A DNA stretch of 64,000 nt from Membranipora membranacea (GCA_914767715.1 OU612067.1:18791001-18855000), one strand, 5' to 3'; shown: positions 23,864 to 36,132, counted from the first letter of the stretch. The notes: generated from the letters alone by a model not told the origin. A program made the numbers and translations.

Positions 23864-25472
23864 GATTCACTTGCAGTAATCTGAACACTAAGACTAGGTA
23901 AAAATGGCCACATGGCCAAATTGAGTCGACTTTGACCAAAGTCGACACACTATCGATCAGTTATCACCCCATGGAACCTAAGGTACATGCACAGTGTCTG
24001 TGCCCTTAGTGTATCCTACTTATCTTTTGATACTATTTTGCGTTACATTTATATATAACAGGTGATAAACTCAAACACAAAACGGTTTACATTGACAATG
24101 GCTGATGGACTGACTTCATCTGTGCAATCGCTAGAGTTCAGAGCAGAGGCTGGTACATCAGGAGGACCAAGCTGGTCTAGCTACATCACATTCAGCTTTC
24201 CAGCAGGTAAATAAAATATGTATAATATGTGAATATGTATGAATATGTTTTTCTATATCTTAGTTTATTGATGTGAGGTCAACAAGTTATTTTTGATTTA
24301 TTTTAATAATAAACTTTTTGAAAACTTCAATAGATAATTAAAGTAGGGCATGATAATGAGTATCTGACATTGAAATTATCTCTTCATAAATTTTTATCAT
24401 TGTGTCATATTGATATTGTAATATTGAGACCTGACTTTCCTTGAAATACATATATGTCTACTGATGCATTGTGGGAAGGTTGTTAGAATACCTTCTTCGT
24501 CTGACATGTCAAACAATGTAATTTTTCCAATTGGTCTGCATGTTTGTGACTATTGCCTACATGCCTGCCAAAATGCATTGTGATAGAACCTAAAATTTAA
24601 CCCGCTCCAGTCAGATCAGAACAGCAGTATTGAGTACTTGCTGTGATGTTAAGGTGATATTTTTGCAGAATCCATTGCTGGATCAGTTACCGGGAGTCTA
24701 ACCCAGAACTCTGGAGTGATTACTATCGTAGCTGAGGTTGTCGGTGGTACACCTGCACCTACTGATTACCAGTGGACAGTCCAGCAGCCTGATGGCTCAT
24801 TCCAGACATTCCCTGCAGGCCAGGCTGGCTCTGGTAGTACTGCTGTGGTGAGTTTGGTATCATGAATTCAAATTTTTTTAAGAAAAAAATGAGTTTTTTC
24901 ATTTGAATGGAACATGCGTCCCAGACCGAGGGGCAAGAGTGCTCTGACTAGGAACAAGCAGTCAAGATAATCTGAGGGCAACCCATTACTATGATGCCTG
25001 TGTGTCTAAAAAGCCCACCATTAGAAAAAATAAGATTTTTTTTACCCTCACATAAAACATTTAAATTGAAAATCATGTAGTTATTAAATTGTCATTTGAA
25101 AGACAATTCAGAAGAGGAAATATGCAAGCATAAGAAATGATATGATAGCCAATTTGTTGGATTTGATTGGTTCTCCCCACCCACCAATCAGAGCCAAAAC
25201 ATCCACTAAAGAAATCATAGCTGATCAACTCCGATAGATCTTAATCATCATTCAGCAGTGTCCAATCAGGGAGAATGATCTATGGTACTAGTAGCCTGCA
25301 GGATAAATCAACTGATTTTTTATTACAGGTGACTAACGCCAATGGTAACCCTTCTACAACATTGACAGTGACAAGCTCCGCTTCGATTGTCAGAAGTTTT
25401 AGACTTTATGTTACATCAGAAGACAGCAACGGAAATGTGAGATGGTGGGCCTCTAGAAACTGGTTTGCTTAA
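19541..25472 (+). CDS. Secreted protein with two tandem exon-pair repeats, unknown family
   Basis: Five exons (19541-19595, 23496-23674, 24062-24206, 24669-24847, 25329-25472) give 233 residues in one frame. Exon 1 encodes a signal peptide, MNCVIILSCLLSFSLLSDG, and ends in phase 1. Exons 2+3 and 4+5 encode two copies of one domain of about 107 residues. Both first exons are exactly 179 nt (phase 1 to 0), and the second exons encode 48 and 47 residues. Shared features are a start of IxGSVxGS, a run of alternating hydrophobic residues (SITITATVAGGSP and VITIVAEVVGGTP), a central tryptophan followed by a PD pair, a GQ..GS stretch, then a TLT strand and a closing strand (LEFRAEAG and FRLYVTSED) with tryptophan near the end. 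The mature chain has no cysteine. A beta-sandwich fold is plausible. I do not recognise the family and name no function. Polyadenylation signals lie at 25705 and 25856. Confidence 0.78.
20140..22565 (+). mobile_element. Non-LTR retrotransposon, 5'-truncated, CR1/L2-like, intact RT frame
   Basis: A single open frame runs from 20140 to 22374 without stop or frameshift. It begins inside the endonuclease (GNESLLDHIYAS, then VSDHYATFVIL, the C-terminal SDH motif) and has no natural start codon. Reverse transcriptase follows, with DVRKAFDSVNH near 21376, SGVPQGSILGP at 21541 and the catalytic FADD at 21631. The thumb region has LLGVILDQHLSLK. There is no RNase H domain. The 3' tail has AATAAAAAC and ends in A-rich sequence near 22565. 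The copy lies in intron 1 of the secreted-protein gene, in the same orientation. The unbroken frame points to recent insertion, but loss of the 5' end makes it non-autonomous. Clade placement between CR1, L2 and related groups is uncertain. Confidence 0.88.
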
Positions 25473-26647
25473 TCAATACACAAAACTTAGTGTTGGCGGG
25501 CTGACGGGGCGGGTGGGTGGTTGTGGTCTCCCTCCCATCCACTCACCCAAAAAACCTGCCCAGGCTACACAATAACTAAACAGGGTACGGCCCCCTCCCT
25601 CCTTGTAATTATAACTGCTTCCGTTTTACTTGACGATATCATAGAATTTATAAATTTGCAATGGTAAAAAATGATCTACTAAATGATTCCATAACATGAT
25701 ATGTAATAAAAACTAGATGCTGTGTTAAACTTTGTTCTGTTTTATGGTTATAATACTAGCGTTGACTGATTAACTTGCAATGATACCATGCTATTCCTAT
25801 CTTCTTCACTAAAACAATTTTATATTGTTTTATGTTATATGTTACGATTATCTGGAATAAATATTTAATCCTGCACTAGAACTTGATAGTTTATGAATTG
25901 TTGTTTATATAAGTAGATTAACAAATCAGAACGAAACCTTAGCTAGAAAATGAGAAATGAGTGACACCAATAGGCCATGACAATTGAATTTAGCTAAAAA
26001 TGGTACTGTATACTGTTTTTACTGGCATTGCGGTGACTATGCTTTGCCATTGACACTAATGTTACTGGTATGTTATATTTAAATGCCATTTTAGGACGCA
26101 TATTATTTGAGAAGTCACTACAAAATTCATCATTTAGCCGTACAATAAGCCAACTAATGCTGGCAAGTGGCAATAATAATTTAGTTGTTCGCTGCCAGGA
26201 AGAGTCGTTTAATGGATGGACAAATGAAAAAATAAACAGAAATTTTGCTCATACGTCATTACGATATGAAGTGTCAGATACCATCTTGCAGAATTATCAA
26301 CTTTTTACTGAATTCAGGCTGAACGTAATATATATATAAACTAGGGTTGCTAGTCTGAAGGCAAGAATCACTATAAAAACGATTTTGTGACATTTTTAAT
26401 TGGTATAATAAAGACATTTTTTTCTCTCATTCACTATTTTCCGGCATTTGTGTCCCATTTTTTTAATATGGAATGCCAGAATAACTCGTCACGGAGCGGT
26501 TTTAGTGAGCCCACGAGTATAAATGTAAAACAATAAAAAAAATATTGCAAGCAAGATTCACCTGCACGTCAATGTAGCAGAATATAATAAAGTACATTTA
26601 AATATATACAAAGAAACCTTCAGATCCCATCTCTTGGCATGGTTTCA
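25473..26647. other. Convergent 3' flanks of the secreted gene and MFS copy 4
   Basis: Holds AATAAA signals at 25705-25710 and 25856-25861 for the + strand gene, and a GC-rich stretch at 25497-25570 with opposed GGGCGGGTGGGTGG and CCATCCACTCACCC runs. No gene is supported; the 89-codon frame at 26070 has no visible domain. Confidence 0.5.
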
Positions 26648-28913
26648 TCAAGTGATTGTAAATGACTGATTTTGCACTGCTTGAGTCCCGCTGTTGGATT
26701 TTTGGGGAGATTTTGCCACTTTGTTTCTCCATTGTCCAACCTTGTCACCTATCCATGGGGGCACAATGACAAGTGACCCCAAAATTGGGAAACCACTAAG
26801 AAAATAGAAAGTGTATCTCATATGAGTAGCTTCAACAAAGATGCCAACAATGACAGGGCCAATGATTGATCCCACGCCTATCATAAAAAACACATATGAT
26901 ATTCTGATAGTAAAGTATTGACTGTCAGATGATCGTCCAGCAATCCAGGGTAACATGTTGCTTACATAGCAGCCTTCGGCAAATCCAAATGCTATGAGTG
27001 AAGCATAAATTGTTGGTTGAGATTTGGAGATGCTTGCAAAAATCAAAGTTAATCCCAGCAATAATGTGCTAAATATTGACACTGCCTGCCTGTCTAGACT
27101 CCAACGGGACAAAATCCATAAAATTATGCTCCCGAGCATCGCACTGGAGCTAGTCAAGGTTACTCCTAATGCGGCCTGTTCTAGAGTCAGACCACCGATA
27201 CTCACAGTAAACTCTACAGCCAAGGCGAAAAATGTGTTCTCAGAAATAGAGACAAGTACAAAATACAACAAAATCAAAACAAAGACGGAATCTTTTAGAA
27301 CATGAACGTGTGACTTGATAATAGATTTTTTAGCCTCAGTGTCCTGCGGTTTAGAGGGAGGGGTTATCCCGACATTGATATATTTTTGATCATCGATCTG
27401 GTTACTGGTTTCGGATTGAGGTTCCTCAGTTTTGGCTGTTTCTGATTGGATTTTGACATCCGCTATTTTAGATTGTTCACAGTTAACATCTTCTGCGTAG
27501 CCCTTGTTCAAGGCGCCTTCAGCAGTAGGGGCCTCGGAAGTATCGCTATCAAGGCATGGTCCTCGGTATATAAAAGTTACAGGAACAGCTAGAAACAGCA
27601 TAGCTGTCCTCATCAGCATAGCATCTCTGTACGATAATGTTTTGAAGAGGTATTCTAGGAGTACTGGACAAGCAGCCATTCCAACCATAGCAAATGTGAG
27701 TAATCCAGTCAAAACGTTGTCCCTATACTTGTCAAAGTATACCGCTACAATGTCTGCCGCAGCCATATTGAGGATCGAGGCACCAGATGCTGTAAAAAGT
27801 CATAGATTCTCTAAATTCACAACGGTAACATAGGGTTGTCCACACCGATCAAAGGGGGAGACAAGCTCCAATTCTTTTAATTTGATGCTGTTATTTTGAT
27901 ACATCATTTTGTTCCAATGACTATAACCATTCCAGGAACACAATAATTTAGATAATGTATTCTAAAAGAATGAGATTCATCTGTCTCTGACTTAGCCTAA
28001 TTTCTTCAAGTATATTCAATCAAACTGACACATCATTACGCCAAAAAATTATAGATGTTATCTGTTGTCGTGAGGTTCGATTTCAAAATATTCTATTCAT
28101 TTTGATCATACAAACCCTCAACTACTGCATAGCTGATGATGACATGCCAATACTTTGTAGCAAAGGCTGAGGCCACGGATGATCCTATTAGAAGAAGAGC
28201 TCCAATCATCTGAGTTTTCCAGGTGCCGATGGTGTGAATTATAACAGATATTATCGGACCTACAAAGGACTAATAATAGATTCCAACATCTCAAAATGAA
28301 ACCCTGAAGCAATAGCACCGCAAAAAAAGAAAGAATTATTACCCACGCTACTTTGATTAGATCTCAGTGCTTATGAAATCTGTAAAGGTTCACCGCATCC
28401 CAAACCCTGGAATCAAGACAGCTGATCTGATACATGTTACAATATATTTCAATATATTTTCGATTAATTTTTAATTTATTAATTAATAATTAATTTTTTG
28501 TTCAACAACATGCTGTAAATAAAGGCCTCTCATTTTAATTTATATTCAGTGATAAAAATTAAATTAATTGACCAGTGGTAGCCTACAGTGGTTTTAGTTG
28601 AATAACGCAGTAGTCAATATTCTCATTAAAACCAAAAGAGAAAAATTACACATCATCTCTCTCTCTTTACACATAGTCAAGCATTGATACGAAAACTGTG
28701 ACTTGAATTTTCAGTTGTTTACTGACCGGTAAGGAAGAAGAATGCAGCCATAACAGAAGGTGCCCATGCTGCCTCATCTGTGGATATATCAAACTTATAT
28801 CCCCATATATAAGCTAGTACAGATATACTTCCATATGTTGATATACCAGTCAGTAAGATTGCAACAAAAGCTGTTGCCATAACCAACCAAGAATATGCAG
28901 AGTCCTTCTTCAT
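26648..28913 (-). CDS. SLC16-like MFS transporter, copy 4
   Basis: Coding exons 28913-28727, 28259-28116 and 27789-26648 join in phase 1 at both introns and give 490 residues. Exon 1 (MKKDSAYSWLVMATAF) and large parts of exon 3 are nearly identical to copy 3, including the segment with FTIRISYVFFMIGVGSIIGP. The two differ mainly in the central acidic loop, longer here, and in the C-terminal tail, which here continues for about 25 residues beyond PPWIGDKVGQ. FDKYRDNVLTGLLTF occupies the SLC16 signature position near residue 129. Upstream of the start, GNE residues of copy 3 are also encoded, supporting the view that this is shared 5' untranslated sequence. Substrate unknown. Confidence 0.88.
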
Positions 28914-29221
28914 CTCGTTCCCTGATATGACACAAATATAATCAGATCAGACACAGTATATTACGCTTTGAGTTGCCATATCAGTCAAAAGGCAACTCAT
29001 GCATTCCATGTTCACTGTGCGATGAGCAGCCAGTGAGTTTGCTTGGTACTCACTGCTCACATCAACAAAAGAGCTGCAGATTTGATTGCCGCTTATGCCT
29101 CTGACTTTTTGACTCTCACACAAATAAGGCATAATAGACATGATAATGATTGTTATCAAGGTAATCCACCTTGAGAGCTATCATTATAATAGGAAAAAAA
29201 GTTTTATACAGGCTTCAGTCT

Positions 29222-29274
29222 AGCCTGGGCAGGCTGTCGGGTCGGTGCTATCGACCCGGCCGCCTGCCCAGGCT
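29222..29274. repeat. GC-rich stem-loop, 23-bp arms
   Basis: AGCCTGGGCAGGC opens the left arm (29222-29244) and GCCTGCCCAGGCT closes the right arm (29252-29274), with a 7-base loop. The only two imperfect positions would be G-U pairs in RNA read from one strand. The GC content is far above the surroundings. Confidence 0.7.
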
Positions 29275-31535
29275 AAGCTTCAGTCTATGTAACTTGACTA
29301 AGCCTTCTGACAACATGATTATCGATATCCTGTAAGAGTTTCAGATTATCAGAAAATTGGATGAAACTCATTCAACCATATAAGACATAATATACAACCA
29401 GTTATGATTTGTAGTGTAATATATTTTAATAAAATTACTATATTCAAAATAAAGGTACAAAAACAAAGATGATATATGTGAACAGGAGATGAAATGAAAT
29501 ATAAACTTTACTCAACAGTGGCTGTCAGGCGATTAGCCGAGGGCGACAGACAATCCAACAATTTCAACCATGTTGTCACATACACTGTATGCGTCACCTT
29601 TGGGTGTAGGAAATAAATTATTTTTAATGATTGATTTACTCTTCTGCTTTAACTTCAATGTTTTGCAAATTTAATTACCATCTAAATGTGGAGGTTGCCT
29701 TAAAACATTAATTGGTCTGGCCATCATCAATGACACATCATTTTATCCTAGGCCTATGTCTATTTTTAAGACCTATTTATACTGTGGTTTTTGCAAGGTT
29801 TTTGCAAGGTATGATCAGTTACAAAGATCAGTTACAACTTGCAGTTACAATTTTTTACCAGTTGCCTGAAGCGTTTGCCCCAGGAGTAATTTGCCAATAA
29901 AATATCTGCCAACAAAAAGCATTCAATCTAATCTGAGCTCTGCAAGTGTAGATGTCACGATCATCACTTTATGATCTGACAATGTCGATTGATTGTACAG
30001 AGTGCATGGATAATGGCCGATAACAATGATGTATTTATAATCATTGCCTATAACTATTATATACTCACATGTATTGCTCAGCATTAGAAATTATTGCTGC
30101 AATATTTCCTAAATTTATTTCTCCAGTAATGTTGTGTGAAGTTGTAAATATCCGAACTGTTGCATCATTGAAACTTGTTGCAACTATTTAAATTTATTGT
30201 GACAAAGTTGTTTTAATTGAATTTGTCTAATGGATACTTCTAATTTTCCAATATCCCATGAGTTTGTTTTGTGGTAACATTTGATTGCTTTAGTTTTGAT
30301 CTGTTTACTAATCACACAAATGACAATAATACAGAAAAGGATTACCATATAATATTATATAATTTATAGTATAATATAATATTATGTTAATTCACTGGTA
30401 TCAGTATAACTTATATCAGAGGATGAAAATTTGAGAAATTGGCGCCAAAAGATCACTTGATGTCACCGAGGGGAAAGTTGTTTTATCTATACATATAGAG
30501 AGTCGTTGACACTTATAGAGCATTAGAGCTCAAGCAGTATCAGTTACCCTGCATTCCGGAAGCCTATAAATGCATACCAAAGAACAGAGACAAATTTCTG
30601 GCTACGGAATGCAATCGCATAGTTAACTCGGTGCAGTACAAAATTAGGCATAGCTAACTGTCAAGATGAATATAACTAAATCATGCACGTTTTTTCAGTA
30701 TAAATATCAAGCACAATGTTGCACCTAATTTTCTACCCTGTACAGTAATTTTACAGATTTGCGCCGAATTCAATGATCAGTCTGTTTTGATCATAAACGC
30801 AAATTCTTTTTTTAATATTTATTTTATGACTTTATACATGAGTTTACATAAATATACTATACATAAGTATACATGGAGTATTTATACATGAGTATTTATG
30901 ATTATGTTCATGCTTATGATGAAATTTACTCATCAATCACTATGTTTCCATGGGCCGAATGATCATTCGCATCCTATCCAAGAGATTTTGGCTGTCATGT
31001 GTGGTTTGGCTTGTTATGTAATCAAAACACAATACAATTACAATATGATCCGACCAAATTCGGTTTGTGAAAGAGAACGACCGATGAGTAAGAAATCGAA
31101 TAGCTTGATTGTTTCCATGTGCCGAATGAAGGGCTAAAATCGCTTATATGCGCATTTGTATGGAGCATGGAAACATAGTGAATATCTCTACTGAAATCTC
31201 CTTTTTCAGTTGGTAAATATTGATAAGAATTACTTTTAAACAGCCCTGATAAGAGGAAGAACACACATAAGGGAAACCGCTTTGCTCCTGAACAACTTTA
31301 TTTCTGATATAAGTTTTAAATATGATATACGGCTGATGCACTTCACCATGCAACTTTCAACCTTCAAATTCAGCACTTATCTTCCTTATTAAATTTTGAT
31401 TTTCCTGATGACCCTGCCTTCTGCAAGATCATTGTGGTTTTAATTTTTGCCAGGAGTATTAATATTACTCTTAATCTTTCCTAATCCTCGGTAACTGCGG
31501 GTGAAATTTTTGTGATTGTCATATGGATCAATGTT

Positions 31536-31565
31536 GCCTGTCTTGACAAGCTTGTCAAGACAGGC
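31536..31565. repeat. Perfect 30-bp palindrome
   Basis: GCCTGTCTTGACAAG is followed directly by its reverse complement, centred on AAGCTT. It stands about 500 bases before the presumed SRSF2 first exon. It could be a dyad binding site or a tiny foldback; nothing in the sequence decides. Confidence 0.85.
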
Positions 31566-32087
31566 TAGGTTCAATGCAGTCATTCAATTGGATTAAATGA
31601 TGTGGTCACAGTGGCACATACCCTCAAGGAGTAAAGCGTTTGCAGGAGGATAAGTTCATATTTTTGTGCTAACTCTCTTTACTTCATATACTCTCACATC
31701 AGCTAGCTAACATTCACTACTCTGGGTATGTTACAGCAGGGAGTCCCAAACTCTCTGGTTACAGCGAAATCCTTGGATTCAGAATTTGGAGTTGTGTAGT
31801 CATGGACATCTCTATATTTATTATCACTTATCTATTCATTTACATAATTCTGAGTTGTCCATGACTATGCAACTCCAAATGTACTAAGAAAAACTATTAG
31901 AAATCCTTGTCAAAGTTAGTCATGCGCACAACATCTGCGCCATTTTTCCTTTCTCGCGCCTTGAAAATCTTCTGTCCAGCTGTCGACCTCTTATCTTGGA
32001 TTTATAATTATTAATTCTTTGTACCTGAAGGAAACTATTGCAAGCTAAGCAACAGCTACTTTCCACACTAGTGCTTATCACCACCAA

Positions 32088-32521
32088 GTAAGTAGTAACT
32101 GAAAATGCAAACAGCAGGTATTTCAGTCAAGAAAGGTGTAGGAGCAAGGCCTAGCATTATAATCATTATATTATTAATTTATTAATAAATGTTCTTCTTA
32201 CTTACTAACAACATGCCAAATATCCAACTAACTATGATTGGTTTTTTCAATTAAAGAAAACCTGCATAATCACTACTTAACTTAACTCACATGATGATAT
32301 GATGACTACACCTTGTTGTGGTTTGAGACAAACAACATGATTTGCTTAAGACTAAGAGACAGATTCATGAGATTGAAATGATTGACTTTGAAAGACCAAA
32401 AAAAACACAATAAGAATTTGAAAGGAGCCATGATGATAATGATTCTTCTGAATGTATTGAAATTGGACCTAATGTGAGGCTATACTTTACTATATTTCTG
32501 CATTTATTTTCTATTCTAAAG
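32088..32521 (+). other. Probable 5' untranslated intron of SRSF2
   Basis: CCACCAA at 32081-32087 is followed by a strong donor, GTAAGTAG. A pyrimidine-rich tract leads to TTCTAAAG, an acceptor at 32520-32521, 23 bases before the start codon. This predicts a non-coding first exon ending at 32087. The promoter would lie near 31930-31980, where GCGCCATTTTTCC resembles a YY1-type element. Confidence 0.5.
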
Positions 32522-32544
32522 GAAGTTTCCACAACAAATTAATC

Positions 32545-33587
32545 ATGTCTCGTCGACCACCGGAGATCGCAGGCATGTACTCCCTCAAGGTAGATAACCT
32601 CACCTACAGAACTACAGTAGATGATATGCAACACACATTTGGGAAATTTGGAGAGATTGGAGATATATATATACCCAGAGATGCCTATACCAACGAGAGT
32701 AGAGGATTCGCATTTGTTAGGTTCGTATGTAATATCTGTGTCTGTGCTCTGGCAAAAAACCTTTTGATTGAATGAAGGGATAGTAGCATTAAATCAGTAT
32801 AACTTATTATTCCAACTTTCAAAGCTACTATGATGTCTGGTCTTGTATACAAATACAGATACTTTGATAAGAGGGATGCTGATGAAGCCATAGATGAGAT
32901 GGATGGCAGGAGTTATGATGGAAGAGAGCTGAGAGTAGCAATGGCTAAGTATGCTCGACCAAATGGTGGTGGAGGAGGAGGAGGAAGATTTGGTGATCGC
33001 AGAGGAGGCGGTGGTGGAGGAGGCGGCGGTTATGGATATGATCGCAACAGACGAAGGTAACAGAATCATATCTGTTTTTTTTCATGCTTTGACTCTCTAA
33101 TATTAAAATATGAAATGCTAAGTGATAGTGGAAAGATGAAATATTGAAACAGTATGTGCGAACCAAAAATGCTTTAGGGGCAAATCGGTATCAATTGTTA
33201 ACTTGAATTTAAAACATCTCGGTGTTCTGATATTTGTCTCATCTCTTTTGGAGCCTTGCCTCAGTTATTCAATATTTGATCCACAGCCGATATAACTCAA
33301 GGTCACGCTCTAGATCCCGAGAACGCCGTGGTGACAGACGACGCTCAAGAAGCAGATCCAGATCTCCCCGCAGAAGGTCCAGATCACCAAGACGCAGATC
33401 AGGATCTAAATCTCCCACCAGACGTAACAACCGATCAGCTTCACCTGAGCAAAAGAGAGAACGCCGCTCAAGGTCCAGATCAGGCAGCAAGAAGAGATCT
33501 CCCTCTCCAGCCAACTCTGATTCAAGGAGAAGGTCGGGTAGTGCTCGCCAAGAGTCGAGATCTAGGTCACGCTCCAACTCCCACTAG
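32545..33587 (+). CDS. SRSF2: Serine/arginine-rich splicing factor, SRSF2-like
   Basis: Three coding exons (32545-32720, 32859-33056, 33287-33587), joined in phase 2, give 224 residues, close to the 221 of human SRSF2. An RRM occupies about residues 12-90, with RNP2 at LKVDNLTY (14-21) and RNP1 at RGFAFVRY (53-60), followed by [14 protein letters not shown] and [15 protein letters not shown] as in SRSF2. A glycine-rich hinge leads to an arginine-serine domain from about residue 126 to the end. The protein binds exonic enhancers in nuclear pre-mRNA and recruits the splicing machinery; this is known for the family. The first coding donor is the weak GTTCGT, chosen because only it keeps the RRM intact. 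A possible ATTAAA signal lies at 33715. Read-through of the introns gives unrelated short frames. Confidence 0.93.
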
Positions 33588-36132
33588 AGCGGTAAACTGG
33601 AAACACACTGTACAAAATATAGACCTGTATGTCTGTAGCCGAGTTGCTGTCGACACGGTGAACTGGCAGTCTGCTTGGCAAAGGTCATTATAAACGTTAG
33701 CGAAATAAGTTGTAATTAAAAAAAAAAAAGATTATATACCATTACAAACAACAACTTTCATTGACATAACCATGATGGTTTGCTAGCTTTTTGCATTTTG
33801 TCCTATTTTAATCACAGCAGTTTCCTGGCAATATTTGGTTAATTGTAATCATATCCATGCTGTCCATTGATGTTACTATACATGTACAAAATTTTAGTTA
33901 CTCTAATATTTACCATAATCTGCACTTGATCCATACTGCCTTATGCTAATATCGATTCTGTGGTATTATGTAGTTGGCGTTACTGCTGCTGCGGTGTGAT
34001 CGGTGCACTGGGGCGGTGTTGTTGCCGAGGGGCGGTTGGTGTTTAGGCAGCGGCATGCTGAGAATATGGTGACTCATACCTGCCAGTGCTGCTGCCACCG
34101 ATCCTTGTTGCTGTCTGTTGCTGGTCGGGGTGGTGGTTCCTGTCTCTTTGACGTGCTGATATACTTCGCTGGAATGTCAGCAAAGCTCTTACAAAATTCT
34201 AGGAGTTGTCTTTTGTTGCTATGATGGTACAACAGACAACTTCTAGAAATATATACTCTCATCCATTGCAAGATACAAAGGCATGATTCACATGCAAAGA
34301 TAAGTGTTGATTACATTGAACTACTCAACAATATTGCTCACAGCAAATCAAAGTATGGATTGAGGTTGCAAAAGAGGTTGTGTATTGAGGTGCAAGCAAC
34401 ATACACACGGTTTTCCTGGTTTGTTTCCAAGCCCTGTCATTCACCATCATCCACTTTTGATTTGGACAAAGACATCATCTGGGCAGGATGTTTCCTGCGT
34501 AATAGAAATAAGCTCAAATATTGACCATAAAAAGTGAAAATCAGTTTATAAAAAACAGCTTGTCTCTACAAATGAGTCATAATTTTTTACCTACCAAAAG
34601 GATGTGCTTATTTAGCGGAAGAGATTGAGTCGCTTACCAGCAGTACAGTTTTGAGTGCATCGTTTGGAAAGGGTGAAGATATCAATAACACTATTTGCAG
34701 AAAAAGTTCACTGTACATGTAGGCTTAAGATAGATGATAGCTATTGGCTGGCAAACACGGCCCACTGCCAGCTGATAGCTAATATTGAATCACAGAACTA
34801 GCTATAAACTAAACCTAATAATTTACTCGAGTCCTTGCATTTCGATGGCCAGATACTGTTGGATTCACACCTTAGACATTAAATACCCTATGTATTATAT
34901 GCCCATGGGTAATGCAGACACCATCTTGCTTCACAAAAAAACAATTGGCAAATTCATGACATAGTATTTAGGGGCTATTGGTCACTTATCTGGATATGCA
35001 GTGCATCCGTTTATTTCTCAAGCACAAGTTACTATAGGCAAGAAGTGCAATAGCCTGGCTTGACATGCTTTGTTCCCAATCAAAACAATCCTTGCTTACA
35101 GTAACTGGGCTTGAGAATAAAGCAGTTGATGGTTTCTCATGACATCAATTTCCAAACAGAATATTTGAACGGGGTAACACCAAGGAGTAACAGGGTCACA
35201 CTGACCATATATCAATGTAATCTGCTGGTATATTTGAGCACCAAGACAGCTTTGATAGAGTTTTTTTAAAATTGTGTCTAATTCAAGACATGATTAGATA
35301 TATTTGGAGTCGTTCCAATTTCTGGCAAGGAGTACTAATCAAGGATTTCTCAATCATTCTGTGCCACTGATCAGCTTTGGGAGAAACTTCAATGCAGTCA
35401 AGATGGATCAAATCTGGTCTGCACATCCACATGGACAAATTTTGTCCATGCAAAATGCCGGAGAGTTATTACCAGGAAGACAACATGCATGATGAATTCT
35501 GCTGTGGCCCTATGTGATAAAGACGAAGTGCTCAGACAGCTGTTATGCGAGTTTAATGTAATGCCACTAACTTGCATTACAGCTGTCTGGGCGTTAAGTC
35601 CATGTGTCATCGTGAAAAATGGGATCCCCAATGCAGAAAGCAGGATTGGTGAAGCTTTTTGTTCGACTGACCATTTATTGTATGCTCAACTATATCAATG
35701 CTCTACACATGGAAGAAGTGGAGATAACTACATAACTCTCCTATTTACAGTCTGCTGCAGCAGTGCTAGAAATCCGAAGACCATGTACTTTTTTTCAGAT
35801 GTGTACAACCCTAAGTGGAAAGCTAAACGCCCAAGTCCTGAGATCTTGAAATTTACGGCTAGCTGGCATTCACTCAATCTCTTTTTTTAACCAACATTTA
35901 TATCAAGAACTACCAAACTAGCCAATATTTCCTCCTTATGCGCTGAAAGAGGAGAGGAATTCATTTAGTATCCATTCATTTGAAAGCAAAATTAAATTTG
36001 AATGTTGATTCAATAAAGATATGCGAAGTGATATGGAACTTTTATTATCAGAGTTATCTTTTGGTGAGAATTGGAACACTTGGTGATCATATACTGATGC
36101 GAACCTCTGTTTCGACTGGTTGTGCTATACAA
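33588..36132. other. Intergenic region between SRSF2 and NUP42, no supported gene
   Basis: Contains the 3' untranslated region of SRSF2 and, at 36041-36046, a TTTATT that reads AATAAA for NUP42 on the minus strand. A hairpin at 34199-34246 has arms CTAGGAGTTGTCT and AGACAACTTCTAG-like. The 133-codon frame at 35489-35890 shows no domain, signal peptide or splice support, so I do not call it. Confidence 0.45.

Larger units (their letters stand above)
28914..31930. other. Intergenic region with hairpins, no supported gene
   Basis: About 3 kb of AT-rich DNA between MFS copy 4 and the SRSF2 gene. It includes a GC-rich hairpin at 29222-29274 and a perfect 30-bp palindrome at 31536-31565. I see no coding exon that can be supported. 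Confidence 0.5.

Noticed and set aside
33328-33693. 121-codon frame over the SRSF2 RS domain
   Set aside because: Shadow of the arginine-serine repeat in another frame.
35489-35890. 133-codon open frame between SRSF2 and NUP42
   Set aside because: No recognisable motif, no promoter or polyadenylation context, and both neighbours are complete without it.
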